64,000 nt of DNA from Glycine soja (lineage: Eukaryota; Streptophyta; Magnoliopsida; Fabales; Fabaceae): positions 33,677,718 to 33,741,717 of the forward strand of contig NC_041021.1 in NCBI RefSeq assembly GCF_004193775.1, given 5' to 3'. The stretch's first letter is position 1, and every line of letters begins with the position of its first letter. Below are positions 9,357 through 20,321 of the stretch, piece after piece. A program made the position numbers and the translations under genes. The notes beneath the pieces were generated by a model. That model worked only from the letters and a program-made list of their open reading frames with translations. It was not told the DNA's origin and ran no database searches.

Positions 9357-10493
9357 CTAAGAAGACGGAGGAGGTGGTGGAAGATCGAAACTCTGACGAA
9401 TGTATCCGACATCCTCTTCAAGCTGTGTAAGACGAATGTCCATACCGGCAAAGCGTGAATCTAACGAGTCGAAGCGGTCACCAACATAAGAACGAAGACC
9501 CCGTAATTCGGAGAGGACTTCATTCATGAGTGCGGAATCTTCACGTTGAGGGGGAGGTGAAGGAGTACGTTCATCGTGAGGAGGGAGTGCATCCTTCTTC
9601 AGCCATTGTCCATTCCGATCTTTACGATACCCAAAGGAGGTCACTGCTCCAGCACCAATTGCAAAGGAACGCTTGACTTGAACAAAGGGTTCATCATCAA
9701 GCGGAATTTGAAAATGACGCAAAAACAGAGTAATCAAATGTGGATAAGGAAGAGGTGCATTGGCCCGTAATGCCTTATGCATTCGGTACCGAACCAAATG
9801 GGCCCAGTCGATCTGACGACCGGTTAGAAAAGCCCACATAAGAATCAAATCCTCCTCAGAGGCTTGTGCTAAATTTGAAGACCGAGGAAGCAAAATTCTA
9901 ACAATGATATAATGCATGATGCGATTATCAAAAGTTAATGACCCGGCCAACAATCTACCGGTCATGTCAGCTTGATCATTGCAGACCATGCGACGAGCAT
10001 CATGACTCGAATAATCGAATTTCCAGTCATCAACAATGGTGCCCTCAAAAGGTGCACCTTGGCTGGGTAAATGAGTCAAAGAAAAGAAAAGTGATTGATC
10101 AATGACCATAGAAGTGCCATGCACCTCAGACATAATAATACCATCCTGAATTTTTAAATTGCAGTAGAAGACCTTTACAAGTTCAGGATAATATGGCAAT
10201 TTAAATGACATGAAATCAACAAGACCAGAATTTTGAAACACTTGATAGCAATCAAACGTTTCATCATTAAAGAACTCTACGTCTAGGTACTTAGGGTCTA
10301 AGATTATTCTAGAAGAAAACTGAGAAAGGTACCGTAGACGTTGATCATCGGATGAAAACAGTGTTGATGATCTTGGAGATGACAAAGAAGGAGGAATAGG
10401 TGCTGTGGGTGCTCCGGATGGGCCGTGACGGCGATGGGCAGCAGCGGTGGCGGTGGAAGATGATCCCTTTCTCTTCTTTGATGGCTCTGCCAT
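9357..10493 (-). CDS. Third ORF of the copia element: putative plant transposon protein, 378 aa
   Basis: An uninterrupted 378-codon frame with a real ATG (10491-10493), lying after pol in the env-like position. Residues 1-45 are basic then Ser/Pro/Ala-rich, starting with a KKRK nuclear-signal-like cluster. A central globular part has ILLPRSSN, SEEDLILMWAFLTGR and LPYPHLITLFLRHF, which resemble PF20167 (putative plant transposon protein) and Athila ORF-type proteins as I remember them. The C-terminus (about 320-370) has a heptad-like pattern (MNEVLSELRGLRSYVGDRFD, then LDSRF and IRLTQLEEDV), likely a coiled coil, ending in PPPPPSS. No signal peptide or membrane segment is evident, unlike a true envelope. 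Six TAATCGATTA sites lie 200-340 bp upstream. Function unknown. Confidence 0.8.
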   Translation of the reverse strand: MAEPSKKRKGSSSTATAAAHRRHGPSGAPTAPIPPSLSSPRSSTLFSSDDQRLRYLSQFSSRIILDPKYLDVEFFNDETFDCYQVFQNSGLVDFMSFKLPYYPELVKVFYCNLKIQDGIIMSEVHGTSMVIDQSLFFSLTHLPSQGAPFEGTIVDDWKFDYSSHDARRMVCNDQADMTGRLLAGSLTFDNRIMHYIIVRILLPRSSNLAQASEEDLILMWAFLTGRQIDWAHLVRYRMHKALRANAPLPYPHLITLFLRHFQIPLDDEPFVQVKRSFAIGAGAVTSFGYRKDRNGQWLKKDALPPHDERTPSPPPQREDSALMNEVLSELRGLRSYVGDRFDSLDSRFAGMDIRLTQLEEDVGYIRQSFDLPPPPPSS

Positions 10494-11055
10494 TTGATGA
10501 AGTTTTTCTGGATTTTGATCGGTGGAAGTGAAAGAGGAGTGAAAAAGAGGAAGATTGGGCTTTACGGGACGTGATTTGGTGAAGAATTGAGTGAGAATCG
10601 AAGGTTTGAAGTTCTAGGTATGGAGGAAAACGTGGAGGAAGCTTTGGCTGCGCAGCAGCTCTGATTTCGTGAGTATTTATAGAAGATGACGCATTGTAAT
10701 CGATTACAGGTATTGGTAATCGATTACAGGCCCAATAAGCCTTCTGGTAATCGATTACAGGATGTTGTAATCGATTACAGGCTGCCTGTTTATGTGTAAT
10801 CGATTACACTGATTGGTAATCGATTACCAGAGCCTATCCTAGGCTAGTTTCTAAGAGAATATCTATATTTATGCTCAAATACATCCTATATGACTAATTT
10901 TCACTACTAATACACTAAATTCAAACATTCAATTACTATATACACAAGAAATCATAAATTCTATCATAAAAACAAGAATTCAAACAAGATCAAACAAAAT
11001 AATCTACAATCAAAAGGTAAAAAGTAAATCAACCAATCAATCAACCAATCAATTC
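10494..11055 (-). promoter_or_regulatory. Spacer between pol and third ORF with three TAATCGATTA pairs
   Basis: Exact TAATCGATTA at 10697/10717, 10748/10768 and 10797/10817: three pairs, each spaced exactly 20 bp. They sit about 200-340 bp upstream of the third ORF's ATG. The same motif occurs in pairs in the LTR, which holds the element's promoter. This suggests an internal promoter or regulatory block for the third ORF, or an LTR-derived segment carried along with it. 10830-11055 is A/T-rich with nothing else seen. Confidence 0.5.
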
Positions 11056-14000
11056 CTATTTTTCTAAATCTCTTACATCTAAGAGACCTAATTCTCTTCT
11101 AATAGAGAAAAACACTTCCTTGGGGAGAGGTTTAGTGAAAATATCAGCAAGTTGATTCTTAGTATCAACAAATTCTAATACACAATCTCCCTTTAAGACA
11201 TGATCTCTAAGAAAGTGGTGTCTAATCTCTATGTGTTTAGTTCTTGAATGTTGAACTGGGTTTTTGGATAGATTTATGGCACTAGTATTATCACACTTAA
11301 TAGGTATGCGATCAAGAATGATGCCATAGTCAGATAATTGTTGCTTCATCCATAAAATTTGTGCACAACAACTACCGGCAGAGATATACTCCGCTTCAGC
11401 AGTAGATAAAGCAACACTGTTTTGTTTCTTACTATGCCATGAGACAAGAGCCGATCCAATAAATTGACAAGTTCCACTTGTACTTTTTCTATCAGTTTTA
11501 GATCCGGCAAAATCAGAATCAGAATATCCTATTAAGTTACATGTTGAATTCTTAGGATACCATAATCCTATATTGATTGTTCCTAATAGATATCTCATGA
11601 TTCTCTTTACTGCACTTAGATGTGATTGTTTGGGGTTGGATTGAAACCTAGCACACATGCATACACTAAACATAATGTCAGGTCTACTAGCAGATAAATA
11701 AAGAAGAGATCCGATCATACCTCGATATTGTTTTATGTCTATAGACTGACCAGATTCATCTTTATCTAAGTAACAATTAGTGCTCATCGGTGTAGACATG
11801 TGTTTTGCACTATCCATCCCAAATCTTTTGATCAATTCCTTGCAGTATTTGAATTGATTGATGAATATACCTTCTTGAGTTTGCTTGATTTGTAATCCCA
11901 GAAAGTACTTTAGTTCTCCCATCATTGACATTTCAAATTCACTTTGCATATCAAGGGAAAACTCCTTGCACAATGAATCATTAGTGGATCCAAAAATTAT
12001 ATCATCAACATATATTTGAACCAACAAAATATCATTATGCTTTCTCTTTATAAATAATGTGGTATCCACTTTACCTCTGGAGAATTCTTTTTCAAGAAGA
12101 AAATTACTTAATCGTTCATACCATGCCCTAGGGGCTTGTTTCAAACCATAAAGAGCCTTTTGTAATTTATAAACATGGTTTGGTTTATCAGAAATTTCAA
12201 AACCAGGGGGTTGTTCAACATATACCTCTTCTTGAATTAAGCCATTTAGAAAGGCACTCTTAACATCCATTTGATAAAGTTTAAAGTTCATTATGGATGC
12301 ATATGCCAAGAGCATTCTAATGGCTTCTAATCTTGCAACAGGAGCATATGTTTCTTCATAGTCTATCCCCTCTTCTTGATTATACCCTTTTGCTACTAAC
12401 CTGGCTTTATTTCTAATAATTATACCATGTTCATCTAATTTATTTCTAAAAACCCATTTTGTTCCAATGACAGGATAATTTTCAGGTTTTTCTACTAATT
12501 TCCATACATTGTTTCTTTCAAATTGGTTTAGTTCTTCTTGCATGGCAATGATCCAATTATCATCTACTATGGCTTCTTTTATATTTTTAGGTTCAATCAT
12601 AGATACAAAAGCCATATTATTGCATAAATCTTTAAGAGAATGTCTAGTTGTTACCCCTTTTGAGATATCACCAATAATGTTATCGAGGGGATGATCTCTT
12701 GAAGTTTTCCATTCTCTTGGGAGTGCATCATTGGATTTGCCTTCTTCTGGAGGATCTTCATTGTTTCCTTTGTCATTTCCTTTGGAATCTTGTTCATGAA
12801 TGTTCATATGTTCTAAAGAATCTGCAATGTCATCTAGCATATTCTTTGTTGACAATATAGCATTAGATTCATCAAAGGTAACATGAATGGATTCCTCTAT
12901 ATTCATAGTTCTCTTATTATATATTCTATATGCTTTGCTTTGTAAAGAATATCCAAGAAAAATGCCTTCATCAGATTTTGCATCGAATTTTCCTAGATTA
13001 TCTTTACCATTATTAAGTACAAAGCACTTGCAACCAAAAACATGTAGATGAGAAATATTAGGTTTTCTACCGTTAAATAACTCATATGGGGTTTTCTTTA
13101 AAATAGGTCTTATCAAGGCTCTATTCATGATGTAACATGCAGTATTGACAGCTTCAGCCCAAAAATACTTTGGAAGAGAAGTATCATTTAATAAAGTTCT
13201 TGCAATTTCTTCCAATGACCTATTTTTCCTCTCAACAACTCCATTTTGTTGAGGAGTTCTTGGTGCAGAAAAATTATGTTCAATACCATGTTCATCACAA
13301 AATAATTCAAAATCTTTATTTTCAAATTCACCCCCATGATCACTTCTAATGGATGCAATCTTGAGATTTTTCTTGTTTTGTATGACTTTAGCAAGTTTCC
13401 TAAATGCATGGAATGAATCACTTTTATGTGTAATAAATAATGTCCAAGTATATCTAGAGAAATCATCAACTATAACTAAAGCATAGTAATTTCCTCCAAA
13501 ACTCATGGTTCTAGATGGACCAAATAGATCCATATGCAATAACTGTAATGGTCGAGTGGTTGAAACAACATTTTTAGATTTGAATGAGACTCTTGTTTGT
13601 TTGCCCTTTTGACATGCATCGCATAATTTATCTTTTTCAAATTTCAATTTAGGCAAACCAACTACTAAATCTTTTGAAATTAATTTATTTAAGTGATCCA
13701 TGTTTATGTGAGCAATTCTTTTATGCCATAACCATGGATCATCATCTTTACTAAGAAAGCAATGATTGTTTTCTTGTTTTATGCTTAAGTCTATCATGTA
13801 AACATTATTGACTCTATGTCCTACATGCTTTATATTAATGTCATGCTTATGTTCTATAAGACATTTCTGAGAATCAAATGATACTAGATAGCCTTTGTCA
13901 CATAGTTGACTAACGCTAAGCAGGCTATGCTTAAGGCCTTCAACAAGTAGAACATTTTCAATGGAGTTTGAAGAATTTGTACCTATTTTACCCACTCCAA

Positions 14001-14148
14001 GAATTCTACCTTTGTTGTTGTCACCATATGTTACATGCCCGCTTTTCTTTGGAGATATGTGTGTAAAATTTGATGCATCTCCAGTCATATGTTTTGAGCA
14101 TCCGCTATCTATGTACCACTTCTTTCTCAAAGATACCTGCATAATCAA
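11056..14148 (-). CDS. pol: Copia pol polyprotein (protease, integrase, reverse transcriptase, RNase H)
   Basis: About 1030 codons without a stop. In order: aspartic protease with [11 protein letters not shown] (catalytic D near residue 14); GAG-pre-integrase zinc region with WHKRIAH and CDACQKGKQ; integrase core with [23 protein letters not shown] and [11 protein letters not shown] (DDE residues present); reverse transcriptase with [36 protein letters not shown] and the catalytic YVDD; RNase H with [14 protein letters not shown] and [10 protein letters not shown]. The frame opens at 14148 with TTG; the first ATG is 14140-14142. It overlaps the end of gag in the -1 frame, so it is made either by frameshifting or by reinitiation. 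All key residues seem intact. Confidence 0.95.
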   Translation of the reverse strand: MIMQVSLRKKWYIDSGCSKHMTGDASNFTHISPKKSGHVTYGDNNKGRILGVGKIGTNSSNSIENVLLVEGLKHSLLSVSQLCDKGYLVSFDSQKCLIEHKHDINIKHVGHRVNNVYMIDLSIKQENNHCFLSKDDDPWLWHKRIAHINMDHLNKLISKDLVVGLPKLKFEKDKLCDACQKGKQTRVSFKSKNVVSTTRPLQLLHMDLFGPSRTMSFGGNYYALVIVDDFSRYTWTLFITHKSDSFHAFRKLAKVIQNKKNLKIASIRSDHGGEFENKDFELFCDEHGIEHNFSAPRTPQQNGVVERKNRSLEEIARTLLNDTSLPKYFWAEAVNTACYIMNRALIRPILKKTPYELFNGRKPNISHLHVFGCKCFVLNNGKDNLGKFDAKSDEGIFLGYSLQSKAYRIYNKRTMNIEESIHVTFDESNAILSTKNMLDDIADSLEHMNIHEQDSKGNDKGNNEDPPEEGKSNDALPREWKTSRDHPLDNIIGDISKGVTTRHSLKDLCNNMAFVSMIEPKNIKEAIVDDNWIIAMQEELNQFERNNVWKLVEKPENYPVIGTKWVFRNKLDEHGIIIRNKARLVAKGYNQEEGIDYEETYAPVARLEAIRMLLAYASIMNFKLYQMDVKSAFLNGLIQEEVYVEQPPGFEISDKPNHVYKLQKALYGLKQAPRAWYERLSNFLLEKEFSRGKVDTTLFIKRKHNDILLVQIYVDDIIFGSTNDSLCKEFSLDMQSEFEMSMMGELKYFLGLQIKQTQEGIFINQFKYCKELIKRFGMDSAKHMSTPMSTNCYLDKDESGQSIDIKQYRGMIGSLLYLSASRPDIMFSVCMCARFQSNPKQSHLSAVKRIMRYLLGTINIGLWYPKNSTCNLIGYSDSDFAGSKTDRKSTSGTCQFIGSALVSWHSKKQNSVALSTAEAEYISAGSCCAQILWMKQQLSDYGIILDRIPIKCDNTSAINLSKNPVQHSRTKHIEIRHHFLRDHVLKGDCVLEFVDTKNQLADIFTKPLPKEVFFSIRRELGLLDVRDLEK

Positions 14149-15878
14149 GTTTTTGACTTAGGTACCCAAATTTTATTGGGTCCTTGCATGTTAGTATTAA
14201 CTGAGGATCCTTTTGGGACCCATATCATTTTAATATTACTGTAATTTTTCTTGAAGTAGCAAGTTGATATGCCATGTCCTCTTCTTCCACAGTAAAAACA
14301 AGTGATAGAATTAGAATTACATTTTTGTGTGGAAGTGGAAAAGTTTTTATGAACCTTTTGTAGTTTTTCAGATTTATACCCTAGTCCATTTTTATTAGAC
14401 ACATATCTTTGTTTACTTAATATAACATCTAAATTATTTCTACTATATGAAAATTTTGCAAGTGAATTTTTTAACTCTTTAATTTCTTTTACATATTTAT
14501 CACAACAACTACAAGAATCTGTTACTTTCTTGTCATTAATAGTGGAGATATTAACTTTTTCATTTGTTTTAGAGATTGAGACTTCATTTCTTAGAAGATC
14601 TAATTCTTTGTTTAATTTTGAAATTTCATTTTCTAAATTTGTAATTGTTTTCTTTGATGATGAAACTAATTTTGCAAGTTTAATTGATTCTTTATGCAAA
14701 TCAGCAAATGCATCTTGCAATTCATCAAAAGAAATAGATAAGTTGTTTGAAGATGTTACCTCTTCATCACTTTCGTAACTTTTTGCCATAAGGCAAAGAT
14801 TTATCTCTTCATTTTCAGAATCATCAGAGGATTCCAAATCATTTTCATCCCATGTGATGTATGCTTTCTTTAGTTTCTTCTCACTATGATTTTTCTTTTC
14901 AGATTTTTCCATCTTTTTCTTGAAGATGGGACAATCAACCCTCAGATGTCCAGGTTGATTGCATTCAAAGCATTTTAGAGTAGAGGATGAATTTTCTGTC
15001 CTTCTCTTTGATTTAAAATTTGGTCGCCTCTGATTTCCTCTTACTTTAAGAAATTTGTTGAATCTTTTTACAAAGAAACTTAGATCATCATCATCATCTG
15101 CATCATTATCCTGATCACTTTCTTCTTGAATTGAGGATGATGCTTTAAGAGCAATTCCTTTCTTTTTCTTGTCATTTTCTTCATTTTGGTGCAATCTCAA
15201 TAGTTCCATCTCATGTTCCTGCAACTTACCAAATAAAGTGGCAAGAGACATGTTAGACAAATCTCTTGATTCAGAAATAGCCGTTACTTTGGGTTGCCAT
15301 TCTCTACTTAAACATCTTAGCACCTTGTTTATAAGATCTTCATTTTGAAATTCTTTGCCTAAGGCTGCTAGATGATTTACTATATGTGTAAATCTCTTTT
15401 GCATACTTTGAATATTTTCATTTGTATTCATTCTAAATAATTCATACTCATGAGTTAGTGCATTTATCCTAGATCTTTTAACATCTGTAGTTCCTTCATG
15501 TGTTAATCGAAGAGTGTCCCACATTTCCTTAGCACTCTTACAATTTGAAACTCTGAAATATTCATCCATTCCTAGGGCAGATGTTATTATGTTTTTGGCT
15601 TTTAGGTTGTATTGTACTCGTTTTCTATCCTCTTCAGACCATCTATCTCTAGGTTTTTCTATGGTTATGCTTTCACTTGATGAACTACCATCTATTGAAA
15701 CTCTTTCTACTGTGGTGGGTATATAAGGCCCTATTTCAATGGCTTCCCAGATATTTAGATCTATTGCCTCGATAAAAATTTGCATTCGGGTTTTCCAGTA
15801 GTGGTAACCCTCTCCATTAAAGATTGGAGGTCTATTGATAGAATTCCCTTCTGGAAATAAGGAATTTGCTGAGGCCAT
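14145..15878 (-). CDS. gag: Copia gag, about 577 aa
   Basis: I place the start at the ATG at 15876-15878 ([11 protein letters not shown]). The frame stays open upstream to 15929, but that would start with GTG inside the primer-binding site. Features: [16 protein letters not shown] at the N-terminus, typical of copia gag; a UBN2-like capsid region around residues 95-230 ([21 protein letters not shown]); an acidic stretch; a CCHC zinc knuckle [14 protein letters not shown] near 303-316; a coiled-coil-like region; and a second knuckle [14 protein letters not shown] near 527-540. The stop at 14145-14147 overlaps the start of the pol frame, with an A5 run just before it. Forms the retrotransposon capsid and binds its RNA. 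Confidence 0.93.
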   Translation of the reverse strand: MASANSLFPEGNSINRPPIFNGEGYHYWKTRMQIFIEAIDLNIWEAIEIGPYIPTTVERVSIDGSSSSESITIEKPRDRWSEEDRKRVQYNLKAKNIITSALGMDEYFRVSNCKSAKEMWDTLRLTHEGTTDVKRSRINALTHEYELFRMNTNENIQSMQKRFTHIVNHLAALGKEFQNEDLINKVLRCLSREWQPKVTAISESRDLSNMSLATLFGKLQEHEMELLRLHQNEENDKKKKGIALKASSSIQEESDQDNDADDDDDLSFFVKRFNKFLKVRGNQRRPNFKSKRRTENSSSTLKCFECNQPGHLRVDCPIFKKKMEKSEKKNHSEKKLKKAYITWDENDLESSDDSENEEINLCLMAKSYESDEEVTSSNNLSISFDELQDAFADLHKESIKLAKLVSSSKKTITNLENEISKLNKELDLLRNEVSISKTNEKVNISTINDKKVTDSCSCCDKYVKEIKELKNSLAKFSYSRNNLDVILSKQRYVSNKNGLGYKSEKLQKVHKNFSTSTQKCNSNSITCFYCGRRGHGISTCYFKKNYSNIKMIWVPKGSSVNTNMQGPNKIWVPKSKT

Positions 15879-15916
15879 CTTTTTCTTGAAGCTTCTAAAC
15901 TTTCTACAAGAATGAA

Positions 15917-15928
15917 GCTCTGATACCA
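15917..15928 (-). promoter_or_regulatory. Primer-binding site, initiator tRNA-Met
   Basis: The minus strand reads TGGTATCAGAGC two bases inside the 5' LTR, the standard complement of the initiator tRNA-Met 3' end. Confidence 0.95.
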
Positions 15929-15930
15929 CT

Positions 15931-17021
15931 TGTTAGACAAGTGGCCTCAGATATCTTAAGAAGGGGGGGTTGAATTAAGATATTCCAAACTGTTTCCCCT
16001 AATTAAAAATCTATTTTTCTTTTTACTTAAGTTATGAATTCCCTTAATGACAATCTTCTTAAATATTAATTCAAATGAAGCAACTTGAATATGAATATAA
16101 AGCAATAATAAATAAAGGAGATTAAGGGAAGAGAAAATGCAAACTCAGTTTTATACTGGTTCGGCCACACCCTTGTGCCTACGTCCAGTCCCCAAGCAAC
16201 CCGCTTGAGAGTTCCACTAACTTGTAAATTCCTTTTACAAGTTCTAAACACACAAGGACAACCCTTCCTTTGTGTTTAGAGATCTGTTACAACAAGAGAC
16301 TCACAGTCTCTTAATCCCTTAGAGAATGAGAAGAAGAAGAGGAACAAATCTCTCTAGAAAGAGATGGATTTTACAGATTGAGCACTCAAATAATTCCTTA
16401 ATGAATTGCAATCAAGTTGGCCAAGGAATTCTTAAGAGGATAAAATGAATTTGCTCTTTGAGAGGATAAACACTTTGTTGTTATGAAAATCTCTGAACAA
16501 TTTCGTGTTTAAGTCACATATATATAGACCATTGGTGGTCATGAGTAAAGCCTTTGAAAAGTTGTGACTCTTGAAATTATTTTTCTGAAATTCCTGTATG
16601 GTAATCGATTACAGTGATTGTGTAATCGATTACAGCTTTTAAAATTTGAATTAAAACGTTTACTAACTGCTGGTAATCGATTACCAAAATTGTGTAATCG
16701 ATTACACAGTCTAAAATTTCGAATTCAAATTTTTATAGCTGTTATAAAACGTATTTGGCCACTGGTAATCGATTACATCCTCTGGTAATCGATTACCAGA
16801 GAGTAAAACCTTTGAGAAACACTTTTTATTTTAAATCACTTGGCCAAACCTTTGCTAATTCAATTAGGAATTCCCTTCCTAATATTCTAGTGATCATCTT
16901 GATGTTGTGACTTGTAATCTTGAAGTATTGTCTTGAATTTTAATCTTGAAAAGCTCATTTGCATCAATTGCAACACATCATCATGATCATCATCAAAACA
17001 TCAAAGCCAATTGCATCTACA
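15931..17021 (-). repeat. Copia 5' LTR
   Basis: TGTTAGACAAG at 15931 to ...GCATCTACA at 17021 on the plus strand; 1091 bp, partner of 7795-8885. Followed by the target duplication AAGTA. Confidence 0.95.
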
Positions 17022-18562
17022 AAGTAGGCATGGGAGCAAGTCAGCATAAGACACTGGAATTGGGGTGAATTCTACAGGCTTTCTCGCTGCAAAATTCATT
17101 TCTTGGTTGGCGTTTTTGGATTGTGCTAAAGGTGATGTTCGTCATTGGAAGTGTGGTAGACAGACTTTGTGGTTGATTTAGGGATGGCCTTTGTGGATAA
17201 CTGGGCGGTGGGTAAGGAGAAGGTTTGTTATTGGCTGAGTAATGACATTGTTGGGTTGGTGGGAAACTTGGCTGTATAGGAATGGCAGTCACAACATGGG
17301 CTTCTCCCTCATTCTCACCCTCTTCATTTGCCCCAGTTTTCTCATTCGTCCAAGTGGGATGATTAAATTTGCCTCTTTTCAGACCCGCTTTGATCCTTCT
17401 GCCGGCGAAGTCCAAATCCGCAAAGCTTGAAGGTGTGTAACCCATCATTTCCATAATAGAGCACTGGTAATATGTCTACTATCATTGTGATAATCTCTTT
17501 CTCTGTTATTGGGGGCACTACTTGAGCTGCCAAGTCTCTCCATCTTTGGGCGTATCCTTTGAAAGATCTGTGCCCTCTTTTTGCACATGTTCTATAGTTG
17601 CATCCTATCCAAAGCCATATCAAAACTGTACTGATACTGCCTAATGAAGGCAACCATTAGGTCCTTCCAAGAGTGGACTCGAGAAGGTTCCAGGTTAGTG
17701 TACCAGGTAACAGTTACCCCAGTAAGATTTTCTTGGAAGGAATGTATCAGCAGTTCCTCATCTTTTGCACATGCTCCCATCTTCCGACAATACATCTTTA
17801 GATGGTTCTTGGGGCAAGTAATCCCCTTGTACTTGTCAAAGTCCAGCACCTTGAACTTGAGAGGGGTGATGATATTGGGTACTAGGAACAACTCTTCTAG
17901 GTTAGCATAATCTTCACCTCCTTCAATGACCATGAGCCTTTCCTCTAGATGATCCAACTTTCCCATTTCTGCCATAGCATGAGGGTTTTTACTTGTCGTG
18001 GAATGCAAGAGGTGTAGTGGTGGGTGATACTGAGGGCCCTCCAAAGGGTTTTGTAGGGGTATACCACCAACTGCTTGCCCTTTAGTGGCATATCCGAGCC
18101 AAGGCTCGAAGTCGGCTAGATTGTGATGGGGAATTTCATGTGTCTCCCCCATGGTTTAAGAGACATGTGCATGATCAGTTTGGGGTTGTTGGCTCTCAAT
18201 GGGTATAGGAGTGGAGTTATTGACATTCTTAATGGGAGTGTACGCCACATTGGGTGGCGTATAGTTGAGAGGCAAACCATACGGCAGGAAGGCATGCTCG
18301 TTTTGAATTTGCACATCATAGGATCGTCCGTACTTCCTAAATCTTTGCCTACCATATCTGAGGTTGGATGATTCATTTGGTTGATGCCAGATGGGGACAT
18401 CAGGTTCACCTTAGCAACAACGCTGGTAGCGGCAATTGCAACCGCATTGGCTTCCATTATCTTCTTCATGCTCATCATGGCCTCCATCATTGTGGCCATT
18501 TGCTCTTTCATGGCCTCCATGTCGGCCTTCACCTTCTCTTGCACCTCCTCTACTTTACCCAT
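17022..18562 (-). pseudogene. gag: Tat/Ogre gag, 5' part (frameshifted)
   Basis: The ATG at 18560-18562 opens a frame beginning MGKVEEVQEKVKADMEAMKE (predicted coil). Similarity then continues through at least three overlapping frames (18116-18562, 17592-18152, 17363-17653, 17041-17454), so there are several frameshifts. Typical Tat/Ogre gag motifs are visible: FDKYKGITCPKNHLKMYCRK, VTWYTNLEPSRVHSWKDL, FIRQYQYSFDMALDR, FKGYAQRWRDLAAQV and MGYTPSSFADL. The 3' end is interrupted by the copia insertion at 17021; translation just before the break in another frame (ADLLPCL) runs on at 7794, confirming the split. The plus-strand copy at 42005-43695 is homologous. Confidence 0.85.
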
Positions 18563-20300
18563 TACTCTAGCTCTAGCACAGGTTTGGTAAGGGCGCCGTA
18601 AAGCGGGTTCTTCTCTTTTTTTTTTATAACAATGATTAAGTTCTCCTTTTTTTTATTTTTCAAGGAAAGAATGTAATGAGCAATGCAACCAATGAAAAGC
18701 ATGGATGTATGCGAATGATGCATAGTTGAAGTATTGCGGATTTTTACGCAGGATATGGGGTTGAATCAATTTAGATTTTCAACATGGCCCATGACATCTT
18801 CGTCAAGGTGAAACTGGAAGTAACAAGGACATTAACAGTCCTAAATGTGTTTGGCAGTAGACGAAGCAACGATGTAACCCAATCCATCTTTTGCCCCAAA
18901 TTTTTGCAAGATGGTTACTTCCATGCTTCAACTTGACTCGATGAACCTTTTCGTAAAAGCACGAGCTTGGTTCAACTCCATAACCCAGGGAATGGCAATT
19001 TTGATCGCCAATACTTCATCAACAATTCATAGGGATGAAAGACTCGGGAATATGCATGCTATGCATGGAAAATGTAATTATGAGATCGAGATGCCCGAAG
19101 AAACGTCCTTTCTTAATTAACCATGCATTAGGTACCATGCTCAATCATTTTGTTTTGTTGTTTGTGTGTTTTTTTTTTAATTTTAGAAATGGGTTTATGA
19201 TCCCAACATGGTTGGCTCATGGTACTTAACACATGCAACTAAGAATGCATCATGAATTTTAAGGCTTCCCTTTTTTTTGTTTTTGTTTTGTAGAGGAAAA
19301 TGCAAGGGTCACGCATGAGCAAACATGAAAACAATTAGTATGCAATTTGTAGATCAAAAAAGTTTGTTGAATGCATATGCATGATGATGCAATGACTCAT
19401 GCAAAATGTGATGCTGGAATATGATAACGAACAAATGTAGGAACGATATGTTCATTATGATGCTGAAGAGATGTTTATGCGATGCATGATATGAATACAT
19501 TTACGGACACGAGAGCCCGGAAAATTATCTCTCCTTATTGCGCATTTGGGGGGCGCAGTGCCCCATGTGTGCAGTTAAGAAGACGATATGGATCTTCCGG
19601 CTCCCCATGACAAAAGACGAGACCCACATACAACGCATGTGTGACGGTATGATGCAGATGCACATGCATGAAATGGAAAGAAAACAACACAAAGGGGTAA
19701 TTCACACATACGAGACTGCAGAGATCCAATTTTAATGCTACGTTTTGGGCATGATGGCGCCTCAACGTAGTATTAAAAAGGTTACGTATTACTCTAAAGA
19801 AAACAAACATCACTAGCAAAACTATAAACTAGTGCTATTTACCAAAAATGCATGAGAACGAATGGCACGGAGCGTGTTTGCTCTTTGCCCCTATTTGGGA
19901 ACCTATAGGACAATATCTAGGGGTCTCTAATAACTACTCCCCAACAATTCATAACTCACACGGCTGTTTTCTAGAGGTATCATCACTCAAGATAATAATA
20001 TTGTGGCGGTATGGAATACCAGCGACAACACATTATAAAGAGAGAAAGCTCTAGACGAGGTTTCACTATTATCAAGCAAGTCGGAGACCTAGCATGATGA
20101 TAGATTCACCTCCACTCCTTAAATTCCCATGAACCCAGGTATAGGGCCCTTTTTTTACTCAAACCCGTGGGTGCTTAGAATGCAGTATAAAGAATGCGAA
20201 ATAGACAACAAATATTTACATTTTGCACAGTTCAACAAATGCACACACGAAGTTTCACAAATCCACAATTCCTTAAAATAGGCCAAACTCACAAAAAAGT
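18563..20300 (-). other. Tat/Ogre 5' leader between primer site and gag; no ORF1 seen
   Basis: Untranslated-looking sequence between the primer site and gag. Parts (about 19590-20160) match, diverged, the leader of the plus-strand copy (about 29230-29830), including the block around the conserved ATAGGGCC/GGCCCTAT and the TCGTC-TTTTGTCATGGG segment. The upstream ORF1 present in the plus-strand copy is not recognisable here, so it seems deleted or too decayed. Confidence 0.65.
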
Positions 20301-20319
20301 TTCCCCAGTGGAGTCGCCA
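20301..20319 (-). promoter_or_regulatory. Primer-binding site, tRNA-Arg type
   Basis: The minus strand reads TGGCGACTCCACTGGGGAA directly inside the LTR. Ogre/Tat-lineage elements prime from tRNA-Arg with a site of this form. Confidence 0.88.
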
Positions 20320-20321
20320 AC

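Larger units (their letters stand above)
7795..17021 (-). mobile_element. Complete SIRE-lineage Ty1/copia retrotransposon, apparently very young
   Basis: The 9227-bp element has TG...CA-bounded LTRs of 1091 bp each (7795-8885 and 15931-17021), flanked by the perfect 5-bp target duplication AAGTA (7790-7794 and 17022-17026). By eye the LTRs differ at one base (G at 8361, A at 16497). On the minus strand the order is 5' LTR (15931-17021), tRNA-Met primer site, gag, pol (protease, integrase, RT, RNase H), a third ORF, polypurine tract, 3' LTR. Gag, pol and third ORF are each uninterrupted. Integrase-before-RT order makes it copia; the gag with two zinc knuckles, the RT style, the LTR size and the extra 3' ORF point to the SIRE/Maximus lineage. 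It inserted into a Tat/Ogre gag. Likely competent unless the gag-pol frame change is a defect. Confidence 0.95.

Noticed and set aside
12509..12694. Plus-strand open frames inside the copia pol and gag
   Set aside because: Antisense shadows of an intact coding region.
15879..15929. N-terminal extension of copia gag by 17 residues
   Set aside because: Would start with GTG within the tRNA primer site; the ATG at 15878 gives the typical gag start.
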